DNA of 64,000 nucleotides, from positions 53,093,471 to 53,157,470 of the forward strand of contig CM031857.1 in assembly GCA_018697195.1 (NCBI GenBank), given 5' to 3'. Positions 25,000 to 43,450 of this stretch are shown one piece after another. A model generated the notes under the pieces. That model was not told the origin of the DNA, ran no database searches, and saw only the letters and a program-made list of their open reading frames with translations. The stretch is from Certhia americana (Eukaryota; Chordata; Aves; Passeriformes; Certhiidae). The translations under genes were made by a program, and so were the position numbers. Numbering within the stretch: position 1 is the stretch's first letter; each line of letters begins with the position of its first letter.

Positions 25000-25870
25000 C
25001 ACTATAAAATCTTTCGGCAGCCTTTGGAGGGCTGACTCCACATGCACCTCAGCCCCTTGACTGGGCTGGCCATGACAAGCCCACTCCTCCCAGCAGAGAC
25101 CACAGGAGGATTTGCAACACTTTGTGCAAGAGGCTTGGCAACCCCAAGCTCTGGACTCACCTGTCTGTTCCTTCCAGGGACCCACAGCTTTCAGCCTGCC
25201 AGCCGGTATTGGAAAGGCAGGTGGGGCAGGTGGCGACTCACCACAGAGTCAGAGATAAGCAGGAAGAAGGAGAGAAAGGGCCAGACTGGGTTAAAAAAGC
25301 CACTCCCTGGTCTGGTGCGGGAAGAGAGGTGGGAGTGCTGATGGCTGGTGTGGGTGCTCTGCTTGCATCCATCAGGCACCAGGCAGGGGCTATCCTCCTC
25401 TGGGCTGCTGCAGTCCCCCAACTTCCCCACATCCCCCACAGTCTTCCCACACCCAAACCTCTAGCACTAGCATGTCTGGTCCAGCTTGGAACAGACCAGG
25501 AGAGGAGGGGGAGGTGTCCGAGCATGGTGGGGCTCAGGAGCTGGAAGGAGAGGGAAAAGCTCTGGGAAAGAGCCCTAAGGAAGGAGAAGAGAGTGCAGAC
25601 CTGCCTCTCAGCCCAAGTGAGCCCAGGCCAGGAGGGCTGGCCCAGCCAAGGCTGCAGAGATGTGAAACACTTCAAGACATGGCACTGCACAGCAAGATGT
25701 CCAGACTAGTAGAAGCAACTTCCTGTCTTCTACATGTAGAAGATCTCCTGTTGCCTCTCCTGCAGCAGAATCCTCTTCCCTTTCACCCAAGCCAGGAGAG
25801 AGACAAGAAGTACACTCATCTTGGGTTTCTGACAGAATAGCAGTGGACTGCACCCATAATTGCACATGCT
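25000..25870. other. GC-rich, CpG-poor segment with long chance frames
   Basis: This is clearly more GC-rich than its surroundings but contains few CpG dinucleotides, so it is not a CpG island. It contains a 195-codon plus frame (25,122-25,709), a 122-codon plus frame (25,472-25,840) and a 150-codon minus frame (25,238-25,690). Frames open on both strands at once, with no recognisable domain, point to composition rather than coding. A 16-bp perfect palindrome (CTTCTACATGTAGAAG) lies at 25,727-25,742. Confidence 0.45.
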
Positions 25871-33432
<7,562 letters not shown>

Positions 33433-33471
33433 TGAGAAAAGGAAAAAAAAAAAGAAAAAGAAGAAGAAAAA
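33433..33471. repeat. Purine-rich A/G tract
   Basis: GAGAAAAGG followed by an 11-A run and AAG units, ending in AAAAATATG. Simple low-complexity sequence. Confidence 0.85.
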
Positions 33472-36400
33472 TATGTGGGTCTAGTGGGATCAATCACTTT
33501 AAAGCAATAAAAGGTCTTGGTAGATGGTCCAGTGGAGGTGAATGGAAAGCAAAGCAAAAGAGGCATTAACACGGTGAAGTGAAGGTATTTATAAACCGAG
33601 GTGAAACATTTGTGAAGATTGCTTTGCAGAGCTTTCTCAGCCCCGTGACTGTGCAGCAGACAGCATAAAACTCTGCTCTTCTACTGCCAAATCAGGATGG
33701 TTTATGAAGTCACTTACTTCTGTCAAACAGCTGCAGCTGTAATGCTGAGAAAAGGCATTGCCCCAACCCCCCCACCTTTTGCAATAAGATTTAATGTCTG
33801 TGTGATTGCTAAGGAGGAATAAGGGCTTGTAAAACTTCTTTTTTTTTTTTTTAAGGGATAAATTAAGCTCCTTTTAACTGTGATTTGGGTAGTAGGTGAG
33901 GGAATTTTGTAGACTATGAGATAGAAATCTCTTTCCATTGACTGGAGGAGTATATTTCCACATGCAATTTTAATTTTTTTTTTTAATTTTATTTTTTGAA
34001 GTTTGTTAACACGTGATCAGGAGCATCATCAGCTGAATACTTTCCAAATGTGGTTCCATACTCAGATTGATTTGCCATATTTTATGTTCACACTTTAAAT
34101 GTTACACTGGTATCATTCTCACAACTACAATTAAGGCTACCTCAAAAAACTTACTCATTGGTACTTGGTGTGAATGCAGACAGCTGCCCTGGGTTGAAAT
34201 TTTGCATGTGACAAGTCTTAGCTTACAAATTATTTAGAAATAGGAAAGCATGCCATGAAGGTCCAGATACCCACTTTATTTTTTTAAGTGTGACTCCATC
34301 CCTCAAGGGAACAGGGAATAGGTTTCTGTTGGGAGCACAACATGGTGGTGTTTGCTGAAATGTTGTGATCTCCAGGGCAACACTGAGCATAACAGCAGGC
34401 AGCAAATAAACAGAGGGAGTGCACACAAAGGTGTTATAGACATTCCTGCACAGGTTCCTAGTGAGTGTGCGTCTACTGTTGGTGGCACAACCCTTCACAG
34501 GGAAGGGACAGAAAGCTGAAGAAGTCCTATGAAATTAGCCTTTTGACTATTTTTCTAATGGTATCCTCTTGGAGGGGAGACGTGGGCAGCAGAGAGGCCA
34601 GGGGAAGAAACCTATGAGGAGGCAGCTTTAGCTGCAGCCCTGAGACTGCCCTGCTTTGCAGAGCACAAAGTGGTGCCACCACCCCCTCACACTTCGGTGT
34701 GACAGCCACCCACTGGAGCCCAGACCCCAGTTGTCCCGGCTGCAAGGGGCCGTTTTGTTATTTCCCACCATTTAGGCTTTTTACAGTTGTTTCTATTAGT
34801 TCACTCCATCTGCCCTCACACACAAAAATACACTATTACAGGGCCTGAGTTCCAGTTTCTTCAGCAATGCATTAGCCTCTAGCACTAATGGTTATATTTC
34901 CAGTTTCATTAAAAAGTCACTTAAAACAAAAGCTTCCCCAAAGAATCTCTATTCCCCTCACTTGTAGGCAGCTCAGTGTGTTGAAATCCTGGTCTGATGA
35001 TCAATAGCAAGATCCTGTTGACATTACCAGGGCCAGAATCTGAACTATACTGTCCAGATCAAAGCTCACTTCATCAGAGTTGCTAACACGGTTGGCATCA
35101 GGAGGATTCTGAAAATAAACAAATAAACAAACTGACCCCTGGCTGATTTGAATTCTGCTTGTTAGGTCACATGCATGTGTACAGAACACTAATGAGAAAA
35201 TTGCAGAGAAGTGAAAGTATTTGGCAGATAATTTTCTCCTCAAGCTTCCTAGAAACTAGCAAGTCCAGCCACAGTTCGACCAAATTGGACAGGTTCCCTT
35301 CTGGATGGCTGAAGGCTTGCAGAGATTCCTAGCTAAAGAAACACAAGGCCCAGTGACTTTAGGGAAATTTAGGCTTTCTGAATATCACTCTTCATGTTTT
35401 TTTACAAGAACTAGTGTTTATGCTGAAAATTTCCAGAACTCTTTCTTTCCCAAACATTCCCACTTAAAATGAATATTTTGATTCATGGTCATTGAAAAAG
35501 AAAACATTGTTAAATTCTTTGAAATTCTGGCTAGAAATTCAAGAATCCTTTGGGAAATTCATCTTGCATCAGAGTATGCAGCACAGGTTTTCAATTCCTC
35601 TCCTTGTCCTCGAGATGACGATGCAATGGAATGGGAGGGCAATGGGTTCTCAGGCCCTGAGTCTGCAAACACTTTGAGTATGGTTTCATGACTCAAAGTG
35701 CTCATATTACTGTGGTTTAATAAGTTACCACCCATCAGCTGAGCTGTGGCAACTGCCTGTGCACATACAATTAGCTCACCCTAATTGCAAAATGTGCAAC
35801 TCACCCCCTTTCAGGAGATCTGTACAGCTGCACATTTATCTCAAGTTACCCCTTGGCATGTTTGCTGCTCAAGGTCCTGTTTCATCATGCCTTTATTGAG
35901 ATGAAGTGTGCTAGAAGATCCAAGCATCCAACAAGTCCCTGAAGTGGGGATTCACATCTCTCCCGGCCTCGTGGCAAGCTGGCAGTCCGCTGCCAGGGTG
36001 AGCAGCCCTTGAGCCAGGATGCAAGCTGCTCTCTGCAGTGCCTTGTGTTTGCTGTGCAGCTGGTGAAAATTAGACCATCAGAGAGAGGATCCTATATTCT
36101 GCCTCCCTGCCTTTGACACTTGTAAAGGGATCTGCTGCCCAGAAGTAGCTGCCATGTCTCAACGGGGATTCTGTCACTCGTTCAAGTGCTGCTACACCTA
36201 AAAAAAGCTCAGTTTTTAGTGCTAGGATATTCTACTTCCCTCAGAAGTAGAACAAACACTGCTTGCACCTCTGTGATTTCATATACCCACCCCAACATCC
36301 TACACCGAAGCATCTTTGCTTGAGAGCTCTCTGAATGCACCTTTTCTGTTGTGCTTTCCAAATGACACCACCCAGTTTAGCACAACTGCTGTGCATATGA

Positions 36401-37689
36401 TCCACAAAATCAGCCTCTTTGCCCGGGTTATGTATTTACATCTCCTGCTACCAGGCATTTGATGAAACAGCTTCCTCCTCCTTACCAGTCCTTTTGGGCT
36501 TGCATGACTCAAATCCTTGCTCATGTGAGCACACACTGTTGTTTCAGCTGGATCTTCCTACGGTAGCATCTAAAGGATCAGGATGTCTCCCACCAGCATG
36601 CAAGGTTTCAAACACAAGGTACACTTGCTACAGCAGGGAACTAGTGAATAAGAAACTGAACCAGCAAGGAAACCTGAGCATGAATGTATCAACAATTCCA
36701 TCTGATAAAGGTATCCTCCTATTGTAGTCTGCACATGAGGCTCAGGTTAACAAATGAGGAAAAGTAGTCCAGGAAAATAGAAAACTTACATAGTAATGCA
36801 ACAAAAATGTACATATGCACGCTTTTCATGGCATGTGCAGAACTACTTGAATTTTGTTTCCGAAATCTAGGATGAAATTTGAAAACTGAAAAAAAACCCC
36901 AGCTGTTTTTCTTACAGCTATTTTTTCTTAAATAAATATCATGCTAACTGCCCTGCATTTCATTTTTTCTGCTTGGAACAGTTTGAGATTTAAATCAGAA
37001 AAGAAGACTGGAACACTTTTTTTCAGAAGGTGCTGGTTTTGCTCTGACCAGTCCTACCATTTAGGTAACCTTTCTATATCTCTGTAGCACATTTCATGCT
37101 GTTCACCTTTGAGCAGCACATTTGTGCTTGTGAATCCCAGCTCTGAGGTTGCTTTAGCCTTCAAATTCCTGACCAGCTTCAAAGAAGCACAGCTGCTTGT
37201 TTGTAGAACATTAAAGCGTATTTCCTTCACAGCCAACTTCAAATACTCAGTGCCAGACTAAATGTGCAATATCTGTCAGGCCCCCACAGCTAGAAATGGA
37301 GGTTTTCTAAACAATTTTAAGCTGAATATCCCACGGCTTAGGGGTGACTGTCACTTTGAACCTCTCCAGAAAATTCAGAGGTTGCTAAATTTGTGTTATG
37401 TGCAAACTTGCACATGGTAAGAAAATATGCAAAGCATCTAAAACTACCCTAGGAAAACTGATTTTATAATTGCATCACACCATGGAATGTTCTGGTTTCT
37501 TCTTTAGCCGTGTTTGAGGTCATTAGAGAACGTCAGCGTTCAACAAGCACTGTTAAGGCAGTGCCATCAAACAGGCAAAGGAAAGAAACAGAGTTTGGTG
37601 TTTTGCCAGTCCATCAATCCCTTTTGCAAGGACATAATGTGAAAAGTTTTTCATTCCAGACCCTCTGTCTGGAGGCTCCTACTGCAGTG
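33472..37689. other. Unique noncoding sequence, no gene recognised
   Basis: No exon or interspersed repeat recognised. Minor features are a T-run near 33,838-33,853, an (AAAT/AAAC) patch near 35,116-35,130, and a short perfect hairpin of 7-bp arms (CTGGCAG / CTGCCAG, loop TCCG) at 35,979-35,996. Confidence 0.45.
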
Positions 37690-38366
37690 TGCACACGGGA
37701 CAGAGAGCACACTCAGGACAGAGAGCATTCCGCGAAGGAGCATCCCTGCGACCGTCGGTGCCTCTCCGCGCCTGCCGCCCGCGGTACCGCACGGCCGCCC
37801 TGCGTCGGAGGAGCTGCACACGGACAGCAGCCGAGAGATGCGGCCTCGCTGGGCACAGCCACAGGGTACCCCCGCTGCCTCCGCAGCCCCACATCATCCC
37901 TCCCACGGGCAAGACAAGGACAGGCCTGGGCTCAGCCTCGGGATGGGAATGGACGACCCAGGAAGGGTTGAGACAGGATTACTCGGGCTTTTAACCAGCT
38001 TTTCGCGTTACTGCCCAGCTCTGCACGCGGTGGTGCGTAACTTCAATGCCTGGTGTAACCTTGTTTCCCTCGAAGAAAACCAGCAGGAACTGGTGAGGGA
38101 TCCTGGCCAGTGTCCTCCAGGGTTGCCACTAGCTCCGGGCTGCGTAGGCGGGCGCAGCTCCCGGGGCGACGGACTAGGGCTGCATGGGAGTCTACCAGTC
38201 CCCCTCAGGCTGGCTCTGCTCCGGAGGGGCCCCGGAGAGCCGCGACCCCATCGCCCTCGGCTCCCCTCGAGTGCACACAGCGCGGCCGGGCCGCGGCGCC
38301 GCCCTTCCCGCGGACGAACAGCGGGTGGCGCTGGCGAGTCGCCGACGGGGCGCGGCGGGGGCTGCG

Positions 38367-38665
38367 CGGGAGCGGAGCGGGAACGCACCGGGAGCGGGAA
38401 CGGACCGGGAATGNNNNNNNNNNGAACGCACCGGGAGCGGGAACGGACCGGGAATGGACCGGGAGCGGGAGCGCGAACGCACCGGGAGCGGGAATGGACC
38501 GGGAGCGGAGCGCGAACGCACCGGGAGCAGAGCGGGAATGGACCAGGAGCGGGAATGGACCGGGAGGAGGAATGGACCGGGAGGAGGAATGGACCGGGAG
38601 CGGAGCGGAGCCGGGAGCGGGAGCAGAGCGGGTGCGGAGCCGAGAGCGGAGCGGGAGCGGGAGCC
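38367..38665. repeat. GC-rich minisatellite, 17-bp core unit, with assembly gap
   Basis: The core unit is GAAYGSACCGGGAGCGG (Y = C/T, S = C/G), repeated with variants: GAACGCACCGGGAGCGG, GAATGGACCGGGAGCGG, GAATGGACCGGGAGGAG, and longer units with extra GAGCG steps. The last part (about 38,590-38,665) decays into GGGAGCGGGAGC-type 6/11-base steps. A 10-N gap interrupts it. The purine-rich strand is dense in GGG runs. True length is unknown because of the gap. It is noncoding on my reading, although all three plus frames pass through it without a stop. Confidence 0.93.
38414..38423. other. Assembly gap (10 N)
   Basis: Ten undetermined bases fall inside the GC-rich minisatellite. A round number suggests a placeholder, so the real missing length may be much larger. 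Translations across it (positions shown as X) are not meaningful. Confidence 0.99.
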
Positions 38666-38900
38666 GGCTCTGTCCCGGCGGCCCCGCCGTGGGTGGCGGG
38701 AGGCAGCGGAGAGGGTGAGAAACTGGGCGCGGGGCGGGCGAAGGTGGGAGGAATTAAAAGCGGAAAAAGTGATGCTGCCGTGGGGGCTGCGGAGGGCTGG
38801 GCGAGTGGTGGGAGGCGGGGCCGGGCCGCGGGGGTATGGGATGGGGCGGGGGAGGAGAAGAGGGGAAGGGAGAGAGGAGGCAGGGAAAGGAAGGAAAATA

Positions 38901-41156
38901 AATAAAGAAAGAAAAGGAATAAACTTCTCTGTGCGTTTTCCCCTCAGCTTTTTCAGAAGGTCAAAGTAATTAAGTTAACTATCGCTATTTTTTTATCGCT
39001 ATTAAATTTCCACCCACTTCCACGCTGTCTGCAGTGATTAAAAGCGCAGGAACTCAAGTGTCGCGGGAAGGCTGTTTTCCAATCCAATGTTTGCTGCACT
39101 CGCCAAAGCGCTGGAAATCTACAGCTATGACAAGGGACAGGTTTCTCTTGGTGTTTCAATCACACGGTTACTTTGGTGATACCTCAAGTGCAGTCAGCTC
39201 TGTCTTCACTAGTGGTAACATGCACCAGTATAGCAAGCCCACCTACCTCTCCTGAGGAGTCAAAAATTACACCAGTGAAGAGGAGCCTTATATCTGGTGC
39301 AAAACTAGACTTACCGGTAGGACTGTGCTGCTTGCACTGTGCCATGACATCCAATAGGTGTGTTCTGTGTTCAGAGTCACACCAATGGGCTCAACACTTA
39401 CCAGCAGCATGAGACTACACCAAATGGAGTATCACTGGGCATCCCTCATTTTAATGGCAGTTCTGGAAATGCTGAAAGCTTTCTGCATAAAACCAGATGA
39501 GGGAAAGGTCCTTAGTGCTACAATAATAGTCTTTAACTCAAAGACTTTACTTGCATGAGTTTGGTTTTTGGTTTTGTTTTTTTTCCTAGGAAATCATATT
39601 TTCCAGCTACTCTTCTGTTCCTTTGCATTGTCCCTTGGAAGGCTGTTAATATTACAATGTCTGAGCCTTGAGTTTTGTTTGCCCTCTGCCACTGCACACC
39701 AGTGAAGGTGGCCACAGTATTGCCAGGAGATACAGCAATACCTACATGCACATGAAAGAAAAGTACTATAGCTACTTTCCAAAAGAATCTGATAATCATT
39801 TCTATTTTACCTTTTCAAATAACTGCTGGTGACTCAGGCTTGACATGGCTCCCATAATCTTCACACATAATTAAGCAATTTATACCTAGTATCTGTGGGT
39901 AGATGCTGCTGTCAACACTCAGGCCGGTTCTGGAAATGGCTGAATTGCTTTCTTTGGGAAAAAAAGAATTAACAAACAACAACCACCTCTTGCTTTCTGC
40001 CACCTTTGATTAAATAATCTTAAATAACAAGACTGTACAGTGGGGAAATTTGCTTGTGTGGGCCATTGCTTTTGAAGCTGATGTGACAGCTTGTTGCACG
40101 ACTCTGTACTCATTCTTCCATTTCACGGTGATGAATGCAAGAGATGAGTGAAGCGAGAAGTTCTTCACTTTTGTAACTCTAAATTGATAAAATGCAGCTT
40201 TGTCAGCACTGATGTTACACTGATATCAGTGTCTCACACCTCAGCAGTCTGAAAGTTGCCACAGTGTCTGTAGGATGGGCTGAGGAGCCCCAGAGTGGAC
40301 TCCATACAAACCCAGAGTTTTGCTGGCACCCCTCCACTGCAGCATCAATGTCAGAGGGAGCAGGGAGAAGTCTTGCTGCCCCCATAGGTTACCATTTGCC
40401 TGTGTTAACAGGATATTCTGAAAAATACATGTATTGTCATCAGTTTTCTAAACTTTTTTTGCGTGGACAGGGTTGTCCCAAATATATGTATCATCAAGGA
40501 GCCCTGCAAGGGCCCCAGGACATCTGGACTATGAGAGGGAAATAGGAAACTTGTGCTGGGGGTGAAACAGGCTGCAGTGTCAAACCAGACATTTAAAAGA
40601 GATCCAGACTCTGCAACACATGGACATAAATTAAACTGGGGAAAAAAATACAATGTTAGACTCATAGAATCCTCAGTTAGAGGTGAAAACCACTCTTTGT
40701 TCTTCTCTTTCCCACAGTGAAATAGGATGATTTCTTTCATAACTGCACCATCCAAACCACTTTTTAGATTCATGGCTTACTTCCATTATTTTAGCAAAGG
40801 TGTGTCTCATATTCTGCATGTAATGTTTGAAATAAGGGGGACTTGGTTGCACTTTCCAGGTTAGCTTCTCCATAACCACACAGAATACTATCATGAAAGA
40901 ACAGCTTCTCAGTCTCATGCAAAGGGAGGAGAAATTGTACACAGTTAAGAAAATGCAGATGCAACACAGTTATTGGGAGAATTTTTCCAGTTATTGCATG
41001 CTGCAGATGGTGGAAGAGTCCTTCCAGAAAATATTGTTTCACTCTTCATCCTGGCACATGCTGAACTCATCTGCACAAAGCAAAAGGAGACACTAGAATT
41101 TAGTGAAGGAATTAAACAGTTTTTTGTAAAAAAGCTCATAAGCCATTTTTAGGTAT
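38901..41156. other. Unique noncoding sequence, nothing recognised
   Basis: AT-rich sequence downstream of the CpG island. No exon, polyadenylated gene end or interspersed repeat is recognised. Confidence 0.5.
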
Positions 41157-41199
41157 TTCTCCCCCATTTTCCCCCCCTTTACCCTTTATTTTTTTCTTT

Positions 41200-41233
<34 letters not shown>
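41157..41233. repeat. Polypyrimidine tract ending in a 33-T run
   Basis: A C/T tract (TCTCCCCCATTTTCCCC...) leads into 33 uninterrupted T (41,201-41,233). On the minus strand this would be a poly-A, but the adjoining sequence has no AATAAA at the expected distance and no recognisable gene, so I do not call a retrocopy. Confidence 0.95.
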
Positions 41234-41236
<3 letters not shown>

Positions 41237-41904
41237 GAGAAAAGCAGTTATGTTAAAAACATCATGGGGAGTAATTCTGAACTGGCAGAGAGATGGGATA
41301 GATGATTGAATAGATTCTTTCCATCTCTACATTTTGTAATCTATGAACTCACCTTTGGGAAACTTTTCTCATTTCAGACTGAGTTTCACTCCCCAGGGTT
41401 GTCTGAAGAAGGTGAGATGTTTAACTTAAGCAACATTAACACCACCATCACTGTGTTTTGGCTTTAAAAGCTAACAAGATGTCTCAGCCTGAGGAAGCCA
41501 TCACAGCGTGTCTCTTCTCTTGTTTGCTTTCTTCCTGGAGGCCTCTCCACAATACTTCGTGCTGGTGCTTCACACTGCAAGCCAGAGGTGCCATCAGCTG
41601 GATATGCTGCAGAGCACATCTGTCCTAAGGTGTGCTGCACCAAGTCCACTGTGATTTCTTTTTGTTTTCCCGGCTTGTTCCTCACGAGCTGAAAGCGCAC
41701 CTGAGGGACACCACAGAAATATGGTGTCTGGTGCAATTTTTAACAAAAAACTCATCTTTCTTCCCTGCAGTGGATAGTCCCCTTGCCAAGGACTGTCGAG
41801 GTATGTGTAAGCCCTGAGAAGTCCTGCAGTTCCCTGCTGCTTCTGATGCCTTCTGGAGGCTGACCTGGAACAGAGACTAGACAGGGCAAAGGATAAAGTA
41901 GGTA

Positions 41905-41910
41905 TTTATT
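41905..41910 (-). terminator. LTR polyadenylation signal
   Basis: AATAAA on the minus strand (TTTATT on plus), about 110 bases downstream of the LTR TATA box, where a short R region would end. Confidence 0.5.
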
Positions 41911-42020
41911 AAAAGGTCTCAATGGGTACTCTAGGGCTACACAAGAGTCCAGCCAGACCACACCCAATATGCACCCCAAAGTGGTCACAAAATGGACACC
42001 TGGGTCATGAGGTCTCACAT

Positions 42021-42046
42021 TTTTATAAGTTCTGGTCCATTTGCAT
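42021..42046 (-). promoter_or_regulatory. LTR TATA box with upstream octamer
   Basis: On the minus strand ATGCAAAT (octamer motif, POU-factor type) precedes TATAAAA by about 11 bases, a compact U3 promoter arrangement. Activity is not implied. Confidence 0.5.
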
Positions 42047-42359
42047 ATTAGAATTAATTGTCCAACCATAGCTTCAGGTTATGAAGCTCCATCCTCCTTG
42101 TTTTTTCTTCTCATTTCACCGTTGTTTTCGTTTTTGAGCCTGAAAGTTGTCCTTTGTATCAAACTAGAGAAAGAATTTTTTTGTCTATACTGTGAAAAGA
42201 GCTTAATATGAAACCTAAAACTACCCACTAAAACAACACAGAGTCTAAAAAATATAATAGTTAAACCTAAGGCATCACTTCCAACACCGGGTTGGTGCTT
42301 AGTGAGCATGGCAGTGATCTCAGCCAGTAATCCCATTTAGTGGGGCTCATTGTAATGCA

Positions 42360-43329
42360 GGAGAACCAGGTGACAAGAATCCAAGTAATTCTTTTCAACT
42401 GAGGAATCTGCAGAGATGTTCACTTGGGATCTAATGACTCACAATACAGTGAAGAGCAAACAGCAAATTTTTTTTTTTTTTTGGGAGAGCCTTCAAAAAT
42501 GAAAGGTGTGGAGGAAAGGACTGGAGTCACCCAAAGCAGTCCAAAGCATTTGATCAAGCACCTGGGAATGAAGAGTGAGATTAGTTTGTAGGAGTGACAG
42601 TCTGTGCACCTGTGGTGATCTATTGTGAGGCTTGCAAAAAGATCAGGGAGATCCCCAGCTGCAGAGCAACAGATTTTCCTCCGGCTTCATTCCCATGCAA
42701 ATCATTTCTGTCACAGTACCCAAGCATTGCTTCACCTAGGTTGGTTTCTAATGGGTGGTGGAAAGAAACTGTATTTATAGCCAGGAGCCTGGGATCCAGA
42801 ATAACATTTAATTTAGTTTACAACTCAGAGGATGTAAGGAGGAAATAATGTGGATATCAGTCCAGGAAAAGAAACAGTAACCTGGAAACAGAGACATAAG
42901 AGGACATCCACCCATTTCAGCTAGAACAGTTTACCATCACATGGTGCTAAGAAGACAGCATCAGGCTGATATCCAGTAGTCTACAATTTTTCTTTATATT
43001 CTTGTTTAACTTTCCAAATTAGAGACAGTGCAAACTTATGTAAATAACAGCATATGATACATAACTATTCTTGATGTAAAAATGACTCCTCGTGCCAAGA
43101 AACAATTAATATTTGAAAAAGAAAAACCTCAGAAAAGTCTCATTGCATTTATATTTCTTTTCAGACTGGAACATTGTGGCTTGGAGAATGGATACATTGA
43201 CCTTTTGCTGGTGTGCTCTTCAGCTTTTGCCACAGGCATCTGAGTGCAAGGGAGCTCAGTTGTCCTCCCCAAACCCCTACACATGCAGACTCTTGTGATC
43301 AGAAGCCTATGCTGGTCTTGCCACAGATT
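42360..43329. other. Unique noncoding sequence, nothing recognised
   Basis: No gene recognised. A 17-base T run occurs at about 42,466-42,482. Confidence 0.5.
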
Positions 43330-43450
43330 TCCTGTGCGGTCTTGGATAGGAAGGTGTCTGTGTGCCTCAGTTTTTCCATCTGTAAAATAAGAACAATGTT
43401 ACACTGCTTCACCAGTGCAGCTAAATTTCTGCTTTAAAAGCACTCTGTGA
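43330..43450 (+). mobile_element. MIR-like ancient SINE fossil
   Basis: The block TGTGTGCCTCAGTTTTTCCA followed by TCTGTAAAATAAGAACAATG closely matches the MIR core 'ctgtgcctcagtttcctcatctgtaaaatggggataat', preceded by 'tgcggtcttggat' in the place of 'tgaccttgggcaag' and followed by 'tttaaaagcactctg' near the expected 'taaagcgcttag'. Orientation is plus. This is one of the better-preserved ancient repeats in the window. Confidence 0.65.

Larger units (their letters stand above)
37690..38900. promoter_or_regulatory. CpG island, candidate promoter / transcription start region
   Basis: Base composition shifts abruptly from AT-rich to strongly GC- and CpG-rich around 37,690 and back near 38,900. 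In an avian genome an isolated, roughly 1.2-kb CpG island usually marks a transcription start. GC-box-like motifs (GGGGCGGG, GGCGGGGC) cluster at 38,725-38,850. A plausible plus-strand splice donor, GG|GTGAGA, lies at about 38,714, just after the minisatellite, and another (CTG|GTGAGG) near 38,091. I do not recognise any protein; the many frames open in all phases reflect lack of AT-rich stops. Whether the transcript is a lncRNA or a 5' noncoding exon of a distant gene cannot be decided here, and direction is uncertain. Confidence 0.75.
41848..42359 (-). mobile_element. Solo LTR of an avian endogenous retrovirus, minus strand
   Basis: Read on the minus strand the region has LTR architecture: an octamer ATGCAAAT (plus 42,039-42,046), a TATAAAA box (plus 42,021-42,027), about 110 bases, then AATAAA (plus 41,905-41,910) and a U5-like segment. 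The wording ('ggtccatttgcatatta..gaattaattgtccaa', 'ccaacaccgggttggtgct') matches my memory of a dispersed songbird LTR family; I cannot name it. No gag, pol or env-like frame lies beside it, so it is a solo LTR or fragment. Ends are estimates from TG/CA termini; I could not find a convincing target duplication. Confidence 0.6.

Noticed and set aside
25122..25709. 195-codon frame
   Set aside because: Frames are simultaneously open on the opposite strand and in another phase, no domain is recognisable and no codon-level signal is visible. Best explained by high GC.
25727..25742. 16-bp perfect palindrome as a regulatory site or hairpin
   Set aside because: Isolated, no symmetrical flanks and no associated motif; a few such palindromes are not surprising at this scale.
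35979..35996. Short hairpin as a microRNA precursor
   Set aside because: The stem is only 7 bp and does not extend outward.
37838..38969. Three overlapping plus-strand frames of 355, 202 and 261 codons in the CpG island
   Set aside because: All three phases stay open through the GC-rich minisatellite, the peptides are Arg/Gly/Glu repeat strings, and they cross an assembly gap. This is what stop-poor repetitive GC DNA gives by chance.
41201..41233. 33-T run as the poly-A tail of a minus-strand processed pseudogene
   Set aside because: No AATAAA at the right distance and no recognisable gene body beside it; the adjoining C/T tract suggests simple low-complexity DNA.
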